Source: Adiantum capillus-veneris (Eukaryota > Streptophyta > Polypodiopsida > Polypodiales > Pteridaceae). Taken from it: DNA of 64,000 bases. The notes beneath the pieces were generated by a model, which saw nothing but the letters and a program-made list of their open reading frames with translations, was not told where the DNA came from and made no database searches. Location: the NCBI GenBank assembly GCA_014529385.2, contig CM043969.1, positions 12,790,648 through 12,854,647 on the forward strand. Reading direction: 5' to 3'. A program made the translations under genes and the position numbers. Below, piece by piece: positions 32,920 to 44,984 of the stretch (its first letter is position 1; every line of letters begins with the position of its first letter).

Positions 32920-33020
32920 ATGAGGAGCTACATCACTCCTTTTACAATGAATATTTTATGAGGAGCTACATCACTCCTTTTACAATGAATTTTTTATGAG
33001 GAGTTACATTATTCCTATCC
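32920..33020. repeat. 38-bp tandem repeat, about 2.6 copies
   Basis: Units start ATGAGGAGCTACATCACTCC at 32920, 32958 and 32996 (the last partial). Confidence 0.88.
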
Positions 33021-33479
33021 TATCAAATACAATAATGAATACAAAGGTTCAATAAAGAGGTGTAAAGGCTATTGATTAGCTCGTAATCAGACTAGTGTCT
33101 CCATGAATCTGCTATGTAGCTTGTTATCACTATCATATCACCAAACATATCTTCATGTTGTCATCAATATGACATCACCAAACATATCTTCATAAATCTT
33201 TTATTGTCACCAAGTTGGTCTTCATAAAATCAATTCTTTGATGAATCCTACATAGATCATAGACTCAAAAAAACATAGTCATGAAATTTATTAGCATCGT
33301 TAGTCAAATAATTTATGTTCACAATGCCATAAGAGATGGTTCGCGACGCCACTCTTTTGACGACATATATATGCACGAAAACATATGGTACATAGAGTAT
33401 GAACGTAAAAGTACAAGATGCATGATTACGTGATGCAAATGATATGTGTATATACTACATAAAACAACATTTATCAACG

Positions 33480-33965
33480 TAGTGATCAATGAATATCATC
33501 AAAGTATTAACAAAATATCATCATTGTATCAATAAAATGAATAAATCATCATGGTATCAACAAAAAGCATCATGATATCACCGAAAATAATCATTGTATC
33601 AACGAAACAACATCATGGCATCACCGAGAATAACCATGGTATCAACGAAACAACATCATGGTATCACCGAGACTAACCATGGTATCAACGAAACAACATC
33701 ATGGTATCACCGAGAATAACCATGGTATCAACGAAACAGCATCATGGTATCAACAAAATTCACCATGGAATTAACGAAATATCATCATGGAATCACCGAG
33801 AATAACCATGGTATCAACGAAACATCATCATGGCATCACCGAGAATAACCATGGTATCAATGAAATATCATCATGGTATCAACAAAAATCACCATGACCA
33901 AAGTACTAACAAAACATCATCATGGTACCATCAAAACTACTATGGTATCAACGAGAAATTATCAA
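33480..33965. repeat. 43-bp minisatellite (two about 21-bp halves)
   Basis: Units alternate AACCATGGTATCAACGAAAC and ACATCATGGTATCACCGAGA. The spacing of AACCATGG at 33632, 33675 and 33718 is exactly 43 bp. Edges are more divergent, as in an array maintained at its centre. Confidence 0.9.
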
Positions 33966-34199
33966 TAAAACGACGAAACTATATCTCTAAAAGAATAATT
34001 ATACGAGAATCAATGAACGAGTATATCATATAACAAAAGATCATGTACCAACAGTAGCTCGATAGAATTTGGACGATCATCAACTCCTCGGCTGAATCGG
34101 AACGATATGTAACTGGCTTCTGCAGCAAAGTTACATCAGTAACAAATATATGATTGATGAAGAAAAAATATAATTGAGAAGTTTTCAATTATGAGAAAA

Positions 34200-34975
34200 A
34201 TCAAAAGCAAAAAGTAAAATTTTGCTTTTCAAACATATTCACAGTCTGCGATATGATAACCCAAAATCCGTGCAGAATTTAGAGAAACTTTCTTCTGCAA
34301 AGTTATAGACCACATCAATTCCGATGGCTCAAGCGAATAGTTTCTCATCGATTCCGATGCTTGCAGCGGCTAGTTTCTTCTGCAAAGTTGTGGACCACAT
34401 CGATTCCGATCCCTCACGCGGGTAGTTTTTGCAAATCGTTTTCAATTAGCAGAAAAATAAAAACATAAAATGAAACTTGCTTTTCACGTATGTATGCAGT
34501 CCGCGAACGATAACTCAAAATCGGTGCAGAATTTGAAAAAATTTCCTTCTGCAAAGTTGTAGACCACATCGATTCCAGTCCCTCCAGCGGGTAGTTTCTT
34601 CTGCAAAGCTGTAGACCACATCGATTCCGATCTCTCACGTGGGTAGTTTCTGCAAAATCGTTTTCAATTAGCAAAGAAATCAAAAACAGAAAGAAAAAGT
34701 TGCTTTTCGGGTATGTACGCAGTCCGCGAACGATAACTCAAAATCGGTGTAGAATTTGAAAAAACTTCCTTCTTCAAAGTTGTAAACCACATGGATTTCG
34801 GTCCCTTCAACGGGTAGTTTCTGCAAAATCGTTTTCAATTAGCAAAAAAATTAAAAACAAAAGGCGGAACATGATTTTCAGGCATGTACGCAGTCCGCGA
34901 ACAATAACTCAAAATCGGTGAAGAATTTGAAAAAACTTCCTCTTGCAAAGTTGTAGACCTCATCGATTCCGGTCT
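34200..34975. repeat. Irregular tandem repeat, 170-255 bp units
   Basis: The anchor GCAGTCCGCGAACGATAACT recurs at about 34241 (variant), 34496, 34719 and 34890. Each is followed by AAAATCGGTG, a poly-A/poly-T stretch and CTTCTGCAAAGTTGTAGACC. Unit length varies because the CTGCAAAGTTGTAGACCACA block is duplicated in some units. Confidence 0.82.
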
Positions 34976-36540
34976 TAATTGAGCTAGAAATTAATCGACT
35001 TGTTTTAAATTCCATATTTGATTGAGCTAGAAATTAGTCGACTTTGAATCATGCATGAGAGATGGTAAAATTTTCTTATGTAGAAGCATTTTATCTCTCA
35101 TTGTTGTTATGCATGCATAAATTTGCCATTAAAGAGCATAAATGTGCATAACCAAAGGAACTTTTTTCCCTTGGGTTTTTTTCCCTTTGGCAAATTCGGG
35201 TATTTAAGACCCTAGCTTTAGGTTTTCATTTATGTTTTTGTGTGCTTTTTGGCTTTCAATAAAAGGCTTTGGAGCTAGTGTTCACACTTAGCTTCAAATC
35301 AGTTTCTTTTGCAAATAAGAAGATCAAGAGGCTTCTCTACAAAGGGGATGCTTGCTCAAGGATGCTCAAAAGAGCATGAATAGGTGTAAGCCTTCCATGT
35401 TTTTGCTCTTTTATGCATCTTTCCATTCTCTATGCTTGGCTTAAGTGAAATTTTGCTTCTAAGCTATGGTTCTTTCATGTTCAAAAGCTAGGCATACTAA
35501 AGTTTCAACACTTTGCTTTGTGAATATTAACTCATTAAAAAATTAGCTTTTATGTGTGTTAATCATAGGTAATTGGCCTTGACCTTAGGCTAATGTAGGT
35601 TCATTTCTCATTAGTCCTAGCTAGCCTCTTAGTGATAGTTTTAATACTCCATTCATTTTTAACATGACCTAGGGCTATGATTAGGCTTTAGTCCTTTAGT
35701 CCAATTGCCATTAGCATCTCATGTTTGAAGCAATAAAAAAAGTGCTAAAAAATGAAACAATGAAGCAAAAAAGTGTCAAGAAAAAGTAGCAAAAATGCTA
35801 CTAGACACGTGAAAAAAAAATTTCTATGTTTTGTTGTGTCTTGTGGGGCCTAGTGCCTTATATTGGCATTTGGCAGGCGAGGGGAATCACCTTGGCTCGC
35901 TTAGTCAAGGCCCTAAATCGATGTTGTGGGTTGATAAGGGTTAGCTGTCACCTTGGTATAAGGCTAGTAGGCTTTTGGAATACCTTCTTGAGGGTTCAAG
36001 GAGCCGAGAGTAGCACCTAAACTTGCCTTGCGGTGGTAGCTTTGTTTTGTGCTTTATTTTTTTATGAATGATAAAAAAAAAACTTCCATGAGCTTCAAAA
36101 ACCTATGACAATGTACTAATAGATTAGGAGCTTTTTTATAGCCCGTAGACATGATAGGCTTGAATGATTTATTAATATTAGTCACATAATTTTTAGGCTA
36201 GTAGGTTCATGAACTTGCATTAGCCTAGGGTCATAATTGATTGCTTGTGTTTCATGCAATAAAACTGAAATTTCAAGTGGTTTAATCTTCACAATAGTTT
36301 AGGTGTTTTTTTGCTTTATGTTCTCTAGTTTTTTACTATGACTCACTCAGATTTTAGAAGTAAAAAACTCACTTTGCATGATTTTTCATTGTACTTCATG
36401 TTTTTTTAATCCTTGTTGGCCTTTGATGCTCATTACTTGTTCTTATGTTTTGCAGCTCAACATTTCTTCCATGGAATTGTTTTCTACCATGTCACCATGT
36501 TTTGCTTCACCACCGGAACACGAGGACGTGCGTCAAATTA
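34976..36540. other. No gene recognised; possible LTR element interior
   Basis: No Gag or Pol motif is visible. A TATTTAAG box with following AAGGCTTTGGAGC sequence near 35208-35270 resembles an LTR promoter. The end (36500-36540) leads into a purine tract, which fits the 3' edge of an LTR retrotransposon. Confidence 0.4.
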
Positions 36541-36552
36541 GGAAGGGGGGAA

Positions 36553-37508
36553 TGTTAGTGATGGCTAACACAGGCTGCACCGGTTATGCATCAATTAGGA
36601 CATATGCTATGTTTGTGCATAATATTTCCAACTCACTTTGTATAAGTCTTGGGCTCACTTGGAGTTCCAAAGTTGTTTATGCTAGTTAGAAGGCTCAAGC
36701 TTAAACCCATAGAAGGGATTGTGGTGAAAGCCTTTAAAAAGAATCCTTTATGCAAAGAGGCTTCATTCTTGAGTATCCACTCTTGAGGATCCACTTTTGA
36801 GAGCTCCCTCTCTCTAGAGTGTTCACTCTATGGCCTACCCTTGAGCTTAATGCCCATGCTTGAGAGGCTAGTGCTAACCATCGTAATTAGTGTAAGTTCT
36901 TCTTGATTAATCTAATTCATATTTTCTCATTAATCTATTTCTTCTGTACATTTCATCATGTCATGGAGTAGTATTACACTCTCATTATTCTAGATTTGAG
37001 AGAGATATGTACTTCTTGCTATTAACCACTCTTATCTCTCTACGAGCAATTGATTTGTGATATTTAGCATCACTATTAGGCTGATTAAGTTGGTTCTTAA
37101 TCTTGTAAAAGTGTGTCTGTCCTATTGTTTGCTTGTGTGTAGATAGGTTTTATGAAACTCTAGCACCATTCACCTTGTGTGTGTAGCTATTATATTGATG
37201 AAGTGCCGTGATTGACATGTGGTAATTAGCGTGTGCTTATCATTAGTGTGCTTCGGGTTTCTAGTCTATGGTAAGTCGGACTTCGGTGGACTTGATGTAT
37301 GCAAGAGTTAATTTATTAATGATTAGAGTAGGTTTAGAGTTAGTCTTGCCATGGCTAATCTCTACTTGCATTGGAGAGGTGATCTCTTGAATCCTCTATT
37401 TTTATTCATCCGATGCTTGTGCTTCCATACCCTAGCCGGGTTTCCGATCCACGGATTTGATAATTTTGTGTGGGTTGCAATTAGGTCGTGCTACAATGCC
37501 TCCCTACA
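36553..37508 (+). repeat. Candidate 3' LTR, plus strand
   Basis: The purine tract GGAAGGGGGGAA (36541-36552) is followed by TGTTAGTGATGGCTAACA. Upstream codons read EDVRQIRKGG, similar to the Pol C-terminus of plant gypsy elements. A TTTAAAAAG box lies near 36735. The right end, CCTACA at 37508, is a guess. No matching 5' LTR was found. Confidence 0.45.
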
Positions 37509-37516
37509 ATTGTGCC

Positions 37517-37538
37517 TGGCTAGAGAATGTGAGGTTGT
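37517..37538. repeat. 22-bp direct repeat, copy 1
   Basis: TGGCTAGAGAATGTGAGGTT plus GT is repeated exactly at 37701-37722, 184 bp downstream. Confidence 0.85.
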
Positions 37539-37700
37539 TAGAGCTAGCAGCAAATAGTAGAAAAAACGCAATCGGACTTTAAAAGTGCACACAGACTTCA
37601 AGAACCTTAATATATAGTCATTGACCAATAAAGATGAGATTATTACACTGTGGTCTTAATCTCCATGCACCTCTAGATCGAGGTGTGCCGGAATCGGGCA

Positions 37701-37722
37701 TGGCTAGAGAATGTGAGGTTGT
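37701..37722. repeat. 22-bp direct repeat, copy 2
   Basis: Exact partner of 37517-37538. It may mark a small insertion or slippage between them. Confidence 0.85.
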
Positions 37723-37808
37723 CATGTATTGTCATGTACTTAGTAGTGTGTAGTTATAACAACTAAAGTGTTTTAAATATTTGTTGCATCATTAGTAGAT
37801 AAAGTATG

Positions 37809-40800
37809 GATGATAGGATGGCATGTCCTTGTGCGCATTGCAAGCATCTGATCTTTCAGAAACAAAAAATCTACGACCAACACATACACAATCACGGTCT
37901 CTTTTTGATAGAGAAACTACAAGACCTGTGTTATCAATCTCATGGTCTAGAGATTGAAGGTCAAACTCTGCAAGTAGATATTGCTCCAACTTCATCGCAG
38001 ATAAGAAGATTTTCAAACAAGCAGCCATCGACTGAGTTCTCCCAACTAATACCTGATGCGGCATTTCAAGAAGTAGAGATGGAGCAAATATTGGACACGT
38101 TCTTTGACATGGATTCCAACATAGAAGATGACAACATTGAACGCAGTACTGTGGACCAACCTCATCCATCCCATTCATATGGACAGCATGATAGCAAAAA
38201 GAAAGAGGGCGAGATGATGCAAAGTCTTGCACGCATGCTGCTCTGCACTCGTGCAAAAATCTCAGTTCTTCGTACCGCGTTGGCAATGCTTAATTTGCAG
38301 TCTGTCTACGGTTGGTCTGATGCCTCAGTCACAGACATTTTCAGGTAAATACATTGTATCCTAAGCATGATAAAGTGCAAATTAAAATTCATATAAAGTG
38401 ATCAAAGGGATGACTTGTTCATGTAATGACAAAGGTCCTTCCACACTTTCCTATCATTCCAAGAATAAAGAGCATGTCCAAGTGCAAGTACATAGCCTCT
38501 TTGATGACATGGCACTCAAATACTAGATCGACAGATGATGTAATGCGGGTACCTGCTGACTCTTGTGCATGGAAGCACATAGAGGAAATCTGGCCTACAT
38601 TTAAGAACGAGCCTCTATGTATCCGCTTTGGTTTGGCGATGGACAGAGTAAACCCATTTGGATTATGGAGTTCTTCATGGAGCACATGGCCTATTTTTCT
38701 GGTTATTATAATCTTCGACCATGGCTTGCTATCAAGAAGGGCCATCTGTTGTTGTCATTGATCGTCCCATGAAAGTACAAAGCAAAGAATATGGACTTCT
38801 ATCTGGCACCACTTATAGAAGAGCTCCAAAACTTGTGGACAGGAATCGATGTGGTTGATATGTCCCAACCAATCGGATGATGGAATGTACATGTGCAAGG
38901 AATTCTCATGTGGACCATACACGATTGGCTAGGCTTCGATGAGTGCTCATGTAAGTGGATTTAAAACCATCACACACATGTGATTCCTGGCTATGCCAAT
39001 GCTTTTATATTTTAATTTGTGATGTTTTAGGCTTGTGTTACTTCGGAAATCATGCATGTCCAAAATGTGGTCCTCGACTTAGCTTCCGTTGATCTAAGCA
39101 TTTGAGCAAGACAATTTACGAGGAGCATGGTAGATTTTTTCCTGAAGGAAATGAGCTACGTGGACCAAACATATGCAAACACGACATGCATCCACTGAAA
39201 GCGAGTGATTGGAAAAACATGTGGCTGGAGAGGGGAGATTGGATGCCACCTGGAATGAAAAGAATTTCTATTTTCCATGAACTCACATACTAGAGTGACC
39301 CGATGATTAATCATTTGCTCGACCCAATGCAAATCTTCAAGAATGTGGGGGAGATTACATGGAAAACCATCACTGGAAAAAGGGAGAGCAAGGCCCAAAG
39401 AGATGACCTGTAGGCTGTGGGTCGAATGCCAGAGATGTGCCTTGAATTAAAACCCAATGGAAAGTTTGCTATACCAGAAGGTCCATGGGTTCTGAGTAAT
39501 TTAGAACAGCAACAAGTGAAGAAGACTATATCTTCATTCAAGACTCCCACAGGGTGCATGCGAAGTTTGAAAACGGCTTGTACAAGAGATGACAATCTCA
39601 GTGGTCTTAAGTCCCATGATTGGCACAATTTTTTACAGTTCATCTTACCAATTTCCATAAAGGGTTGTTTGACAGATGACATTAGAAGAACAATCTACAA
39701 AATCAGTGTGTTGGTACGCTGGATCAGTTCAAAAGAGATAAGAGAAGACAACATCAATGTACGTAGCATGCTTAAATGTTATTGAAGCAGTGTGCATGGT
39801 GGAGAAGTACTTTCCAACAAACATTCTTACCATCCAAATGCATGTACTTGTGCATGTGGTCAATGAAGTTTCAGTTGCTGGGGTGGTCCATAGTAGGTGG
39901 ATGTTCTTCTTGGAGAGATTTATGAAGAGATTTATGAAGAGATTTATGAAGACTTTAAAGGGGTTTGTTCGGCAAAGGGCTCGCCCCGAGGGTAGCATGG
40001 CCGAAGGATGGCTTGTAAAAGAGTCTCTTATCCTCATCAATGAATTTTGGTCTCAATTGATCCAGAGATGCCCTGAATGTGGACTATTGAGGTCAATGTC
40101 AAGGTGACAAGGGACGAGCCGCAAGGACAAGGCATCGTTAGGAAGATGGACATCACAATTTCAGAAAAGGTTATGAGATTTTTCCTTCTCAACTCAGACA
40201 TCATGCAAAGTGGCTAGAGAGGTACGAAGGGGAAAAGCAACAACACTTGACAGATTGCCTTCAATTCAAGTGCAACCATGCCACTAGAAACTTTCCTTTT
40301 CCAGATCATCTTCAAAAATTCTTGACTTTCCAACTGGGTGGTGGTTTGATGTGACAATCTCAGAGGCAAAGCAGAATGGAGTGTTGATTACTGAAGAGGA
40401 AGAGGAGATGTCAAGGGGTTGCAACTGGCATGTATATTTCACAGCTTCATTTTTGAGCTCCACATGATCACATTGCTTTAATAACTTTTAGTCTATTTCA
40501 ATTTTGTGGCTACAATATCACAAATATGGAGCTTTGTGGTCGCATGGGAAACACTGCAGAGTGCAATGGATCAACGAACAAAGGGTCACTTTTGACAGTG
40601 GTGTTAGGGCAAGCCTCGTCCAAGAAAGTAGGAGTAGTGCCAAGGATGAGAATATAGAGACTAGCCAGCTTGAATACTTTGGCTACATCCAGGACATCTT
40701 GAAGATTAGCTTTAGAAAGTTTGATATGTTTATCTTTGATGTCAAGTGGTTCAAAGTTATTACTAGCAGCCCAAATGCAACTGTGCGTAAAGACAAGAGT

Positions 40801-41293
40801 AGATTGATTCAAGTAAACTCTAGGCAGGTGTGGATAGATGCGCGGGATACATTTGTACTTCCGCAGCATTGTGAACAAGTTGTGTTCATGCACGATCCAC
40901 TATGGACAAAAAATGATGAGAATGATCTGTCTAAACCCTGCTGGCTCTATGTCATTCAAGTTGCTCCAAGTAGCAAGCAAGTCTGTGAAGGATTAGATGT
41001 TGAGGTCAAAGAGGTGATTCATGAACAACGTGTAGGACCGATGAAAACTTTAAGTTTAGATTTTGAGGTGGATGTCAGAGTGAGCAATTGTCTAAACCTA
41101 GAGATGAGGTGTCAAATACTAAAGCTGATGCAGAGAGATACAAAGAAGTAGAATTTGATGATGAAGATGCAGAAGTACAGATTGAGATAGACATCTTTGG
41201 TGCATTAGATCTCACAGAGGATGAGAGATTAACTAATGATTTTGCTAGGAACTCTTTTGTAAAACTCTTTGTATTAGTCTACAATACACTTTA
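37809..41293 (+). pseudogene. CACTA (En/Spm) TNP2-type transposase, decayed
   Basis: TNP2 would bind and cut the ends of a CACTA element. Parts appear in family order. The N-terminal frame (37809-38348) has MACPCAHCKH...H, the transposase-associated Cys/His motif, and ends in a good splice donor (CAG|GTAAAT). The catalytic core (38420-38880) has FPIIPRIKSM, then RFGLAMDRVNPFG in place of the usual RLGLASDGFNPF (Asp kept, Gly changed to Arg), and FYLAPLIEELQNLW. NHLLDPMQIFKNVGE lies near 39310-39355. A DUF4218-like part (39590-40100) has LSGLKSHDWHNFLQ and a triplicated RFMK. A DUF4216-like part lies at 40504-41030. Stops at several points and at least one frameshift near 38690 make it a pseudogene. 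Confidence 0.82.
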
Positions 41294-41400
41294 GATTCAT
41301 TCATTTGTGTAGCAGCTTCATTGATTTGTTATTTGTATTGATTAAGCATTTCTTTTGTAAACTAATGTATTTTGTGGGTGTTGTTTGTGTATGATTAGCC

Positions 41401-42223
41401 ATGGCCGATGACGATGAGCCACACTCTCCTAGTTTTAGTTTTCTTGTCACTCCGGCCGGCATATCACCCGAGTAGATGGGCTCGTTTTTGTCTCTATTCA
41501 CACCAGAGCAAATCGTGATGGCACAACACCTTTGGGCAGTAGGTCTCTCTAGACCTACTATGACCGACTCTATGCTCGAGACTAGTGTGGTCCCTACACC
41601 GAGTGGCCCCACACCTCAATCTAGTGTTCCCCCTACACCTAGGACTCGTGTGCCCCCTACATCGTTCTGGAGATGGTGGTTGCTGTGGTAGCAGTTCTAC
41701 TAACGCATCCACACCACTGAGAGAGCATCCACCACTCTCTTCAGTAGATAGTTCACCGATTGGCACACCACATACACCTTGGGGATCACACCAGCATGAT
41801 CCTAGCAAGGTGTACAAGAGCACGAATGGGGCTGTTGTGGTGGATAGGGTCGGAAAGGCCATGCGACAGAGGATTCAACAGCTCTATATGATTGAGTTTG
41901 GTCACTCTGCGATGGAGTTTTGGGATAACCTCGATATTTAAAGAAACAATTACATCATCCAGGCCATTCACAGGCCGGCAGAGGGGTACGATCCAGTCTC
42001 GAACCGCTGGATTTTGAGCGTGGCGAGGTCCACAATGTCACATCATTGTTCAGAGGCGAGAGACAGGTACAATGATGGCAGTCCCAACCTGGCATGGTTG
42101 GACGCAGAGGAGTGGGCAGGGATTGCACGCGAGACACAAGACAATCCTCAGAGATTTCAACAGCAGCCCTCTCTGCCCAAAAAAAATTTGCAGGTTTGGT
42201 GGTTGGTACAGAGTACTGTATAA
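41401..42223 (+). pseudogene. Second ORF of the CACTA element, unrecognised
   Basis: A reading starting MADDDEPHSPSFSFL at 41401 ends after 24 codons. Further frames (41476-41691, 41585-41941, 42014-42223) give a Pro/Ser/Thr-rich stretch followed by VDRVGKAMRQRIQQLYMIEFGHSAMEFWDNLDI and RSTMSHHCSEARDRYNDGS. CACTA elements carry a second gene (TnpA or Transposase_24 type) downstream of TNP2, and the position and PTP-rich character fit this. I cannot show domain homology. Confidence 0.45.
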
Positions 42224-42513
42224 GCGTCGTTGTAGACCTCAATAGCCGTGTCAAAATATTGTACAATATTATTTGTGGTTATTTCATTGTGTATTTCAAC
42301 GCTCATTTTATGGTTTATTCCAACGCTTAATATACCGGCGTCTCTTTCGAGGCCTATTTCATGGCTTTTTAGTTTTAAAACTAACTTTTTTTCGTTGGTA
42401 TTTGCGTCAATTTTTGTGCGCCGTGTTGTAGTGTTAAATTGTTTAGTGTGCATTTTTAATTACTTGCGTGCTTGTTTCTGTGAATGTGTGTATGTATGTG
42501 TGTATGCAAAAAA

Positions 42514-42622
42514 AAAGAACGTTAGACCACTCACATGCAGCCTATTTGAGCAAGAAAGAGTTGGAAAAAGAACGTTAGACCACTCACATGCAGCCTATTT
42601 GAGCAAGAAAGAGTTGGAAAAA
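42514..42622. repeat. 53-bp tandem duplication
   Basis: GAACGTTAGACCACTCACAT starts at 42517 and again at 42570. The two copies are essentially identical, so the duplication is recent. Confidence 0.92.
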
Positions 42623-43074
42623 TATCCTCAAACCTGCAAAAACACACACACACATGCTATGTTACACACACATACAATAAAGTGCACAAATCTACAAGGA
42701 AACTTGAAAAGAAGCTCACCTTGTTGACGGGGAGTAGCCCACGAGTGAAAATATCACCTCCGGTAAGGCGTGAGGCAGCAAATCTACATCAAGGGAGGAG
42801 GAGGAGGGCAAGAGAGGCAGAGAAGAAAGGAGAGAAATGTGCAGGAAAGACCTACATGCGGTTCTGTTTTTTGCAAGTTCCATCAATACAGGTGCCAGTA
42901 TGTGCGTCAATACAGATGTCGGTATGGGCGCTGGTATATCCGTCGGTACAGCGGTTGATATATGCGTTGGAATTTAAAAATTAAAACTTTTAAAAGCTTG
43001 ATCTCCCTCCAGATTTACCTACACATATACTGACGCCCGCCATTCACGCCGGTAATTTGATGTCAAAATTTAAG

Positions 43075-43089
43075 CGATCTCTTGTAGTG
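43075..43089 (-). other. CACTA element right terminus
   Basis: The minus strand reads CACTACAAGAGATCG, the canonical CACTACAAGA tip of plant CACTA elements. Subterminal motifs such as GCCGG and TGTCGGTATGGG lie within 200 bp inside. The following 3 bp, CTT, would be the target duplication. No left CACTA tip was found, so the element is truncated at its left or the tip is mutated. Confidence 0.75.
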
Positions 43090-43555
43090 CTTCCAAAGGG
43101 ATTTCTTATGTGACAAATTTTGAAAAGCTCTGGAAAAATCTTATTAATAATCCACAAGAGGGAAAGACTTATGTGCAATACTGAGGGACCAATGGTGCTA
43201 GCCCCAAGGTTGAAGGGAAAACTGTGTGAGCCTCTAAGTTGAAGATTTGCTCCTGCTCAGTATATCATGCCCGACATTTGTACTTGCTTCATTCAGCTCC
43301 AAGAGACTCATACAAATTATTAGTAGTTCATATGTTTCTACATGTGTTGCATGTGGCTTAGAACAATTTGATTAGGGTGCCTTGTGTCATATGTTTTTGA
43401 TGTTTTCTTTCCACATTTGTAAGGCCATATATATACTTGCCATATGTAGTTAGTATATGGGGGTGGTTTCACCAACTAAACATGCCACATCTTTCATAGT
43501 TTTGTTATTTTAGCCACTATCTATAAGTAAGCTAGTTACTTTAAAATGTCTCTTG

Positions 43556-43560
<5 letters not shown>
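43089..43560. other. No gene recognised
   Basis: Unremarkable AT-rich sequence between the CACTA terminus and the AT palindrome. Confidence 0.5.
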
Positions 43561-43588
<28 letters not shown>

Positions 43589-43756
43589 CTCTTTATATAT
43601 ATTTACTACTATCTATATGTTTGCTTAAAGATTATTTATATACATATATACAAACATATATTTTGTATATATAAATAGAGTAAATAATCTTCAAACAAAC
43701 GTATAGATAGTATTAAATTTATATAAATAGTATATATATATATAGATAGAGAGATA
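43561..43756. repeat. Large imperfect AT-rich palindrome
   Basis: The left arm (43561-43639) runs from CTCTCTATATATA to AAGATTATTTA. The right arm (43681-43756) is its imperfect reverse complement, from TAAATAATCTTC to AGATAGAGAGATA. About 40 bp separate them. It can fold into a stem of nearly 80 bp and looks like a hairpin MITE or an expanded AT palindrome. Confidence 0.85.
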
Positions 43757-44168
43757 TTGTGGTGTGTATTTCCTCTTGGCATGTCTAACCATTTAGTATG
43801 GGAGGACAAGATGTTTTTGTAACCATCTCATTAGTTAATATAAGGATAAGGATGCTCCTTATGTTATCCGAGGAAAGCTAGTTTGGTCCCATCTTGAGCA
43901 CTTCACATTGGTGGAGGATATGGGCACTTTCCTGCTTGGTTCTTGATTTTCTTGTTTTCTTGGGGAACCTCTGGGAAAAAATGGCTTTCTACTCGACATA
44001 GGGTAGAGTGAGAGTTATACGATGAACGATCTACTGCCAAAGTCCCTTAAGAAGAGCAAAGGAATTGTTGAGTATGTGGCTCTGAATAAGCTGGTGGTGG
44101 GTGCCAACTTAGAGATGGGGCTTCAGGGAGGGGGCGAGCAACAGAGCCTTCCCATGTTCTTCAAGTAG

Positions 44169-44453
44169 GTGAGTGCAATGAAGACAAAAATGGCAAAGGT
44201 GCAGGAGCTACTTGGCAGGCTACAGAGAGCCATGGAGGAGGCACACCGAGTGCAAACAATGGAGGATCTGGGGCAAGAACACATAGAAGGGGACGTGTGC
44301 GAGGTGCTGCTGAAAGCACGGGCCATTAAGGTGAAGGTGGGGGACCTGGACGCCTCCAAGGCTAGTGTCACAAGGAAGACGGCTGGCTGCGGCCTGGAAT
44401 GCCCTTTGATCACACCCACACCTCCATTACACATGCCCTATGCAAGAAACTGA
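44169..44453 (+). CDS. Hypothetical small ORF, coiled-coil-like
   Basis: A 94-codon frame whose first 70 residues are Met/Glu/Lys/Leu-rich and probably helical (MAKVQELLGRLQRAMEEAHRV). I recognise no domain. It lies among transposon debris, so it is more likely a Gag-like or chance remnant than a host gene. Confidence 0.2.
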   Translation: MSAMKTKMAKVQELLGRLQRAMEEAHRVQTMEDLGQEHIEGDVCEVLLKARAIKVKVGDLDASKASVTRKTAGCGLECPLITPTPPLHMPYARN

Positions 44454-44984
44454 AGCAATTATTGGAGGAGTTACACTATGCTCATTTCTTGAGTCACACT
44501 ATACTCATTTGTTTGTGCTTTCTTGCCTTTCTGATCCTAGCAAGAAAGGTATGAGAACGCAAAGATGGGCAATGCAATAGTCAGTGCTAGTGCACCCGTC
44601 CTCGGCAAATACATAGCAACTAGTTTTTAGAGGTCAAGAATTTTGTGTTTTTCTCACACTAATGCTCGCAAGGACTCTCTCAGCCGCCGATGTGTCTAAT
44701 TTGGTGATGCCCTCCAAGAAACCGCAACAATGGTCAAACATGCTTCTGCAACCCCAAAGGTTATGTGTAGTCTTGGCAATCTAGAACAACCAGAACAAAG
44801 GCAACTTTTTGAGGAAACAAAGAATCAAGGATTTCTCTATTTTTGGTTTAAACCAACTGGAGGCTTTAGCTATTCAAAGAAATGGAGTTTCTGTAGTGCT
44901 ACTGTTGAGGCATAGATTATTAAGAGACTTTTGCTCTCACTTGTCGTATGACTATTGTTCATTTTCTATATGCATTGACATCTC

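Noticed and set aside
32465-32921. Hydrophobic minus-strand ORFs of 110-120 codons as membrane proteins
   Set aside because: They overlap an LTR-like sequence with a TATA box and a polypurine tract; two frames overlap and neither has homology that I recognise.
33480-33965. CRISPR array
   Set aside because: The spacers are also repetitive and the period is a simple 43-bp minisatellite; the context is a plant-type nuclear genome without cas genes.
37351-37557. 68-codon ORF as a host gene
   Set aside because: It lies inside a candidate LTR and has no domain.
44730-44915. Possible copia RNase H tail (SKKWSFCSATVEA)
   Set aside because: It resembles the SKKQ..STEAE motif only weakly and lies upstream of the RT fragment, the wrong order; not enough support.
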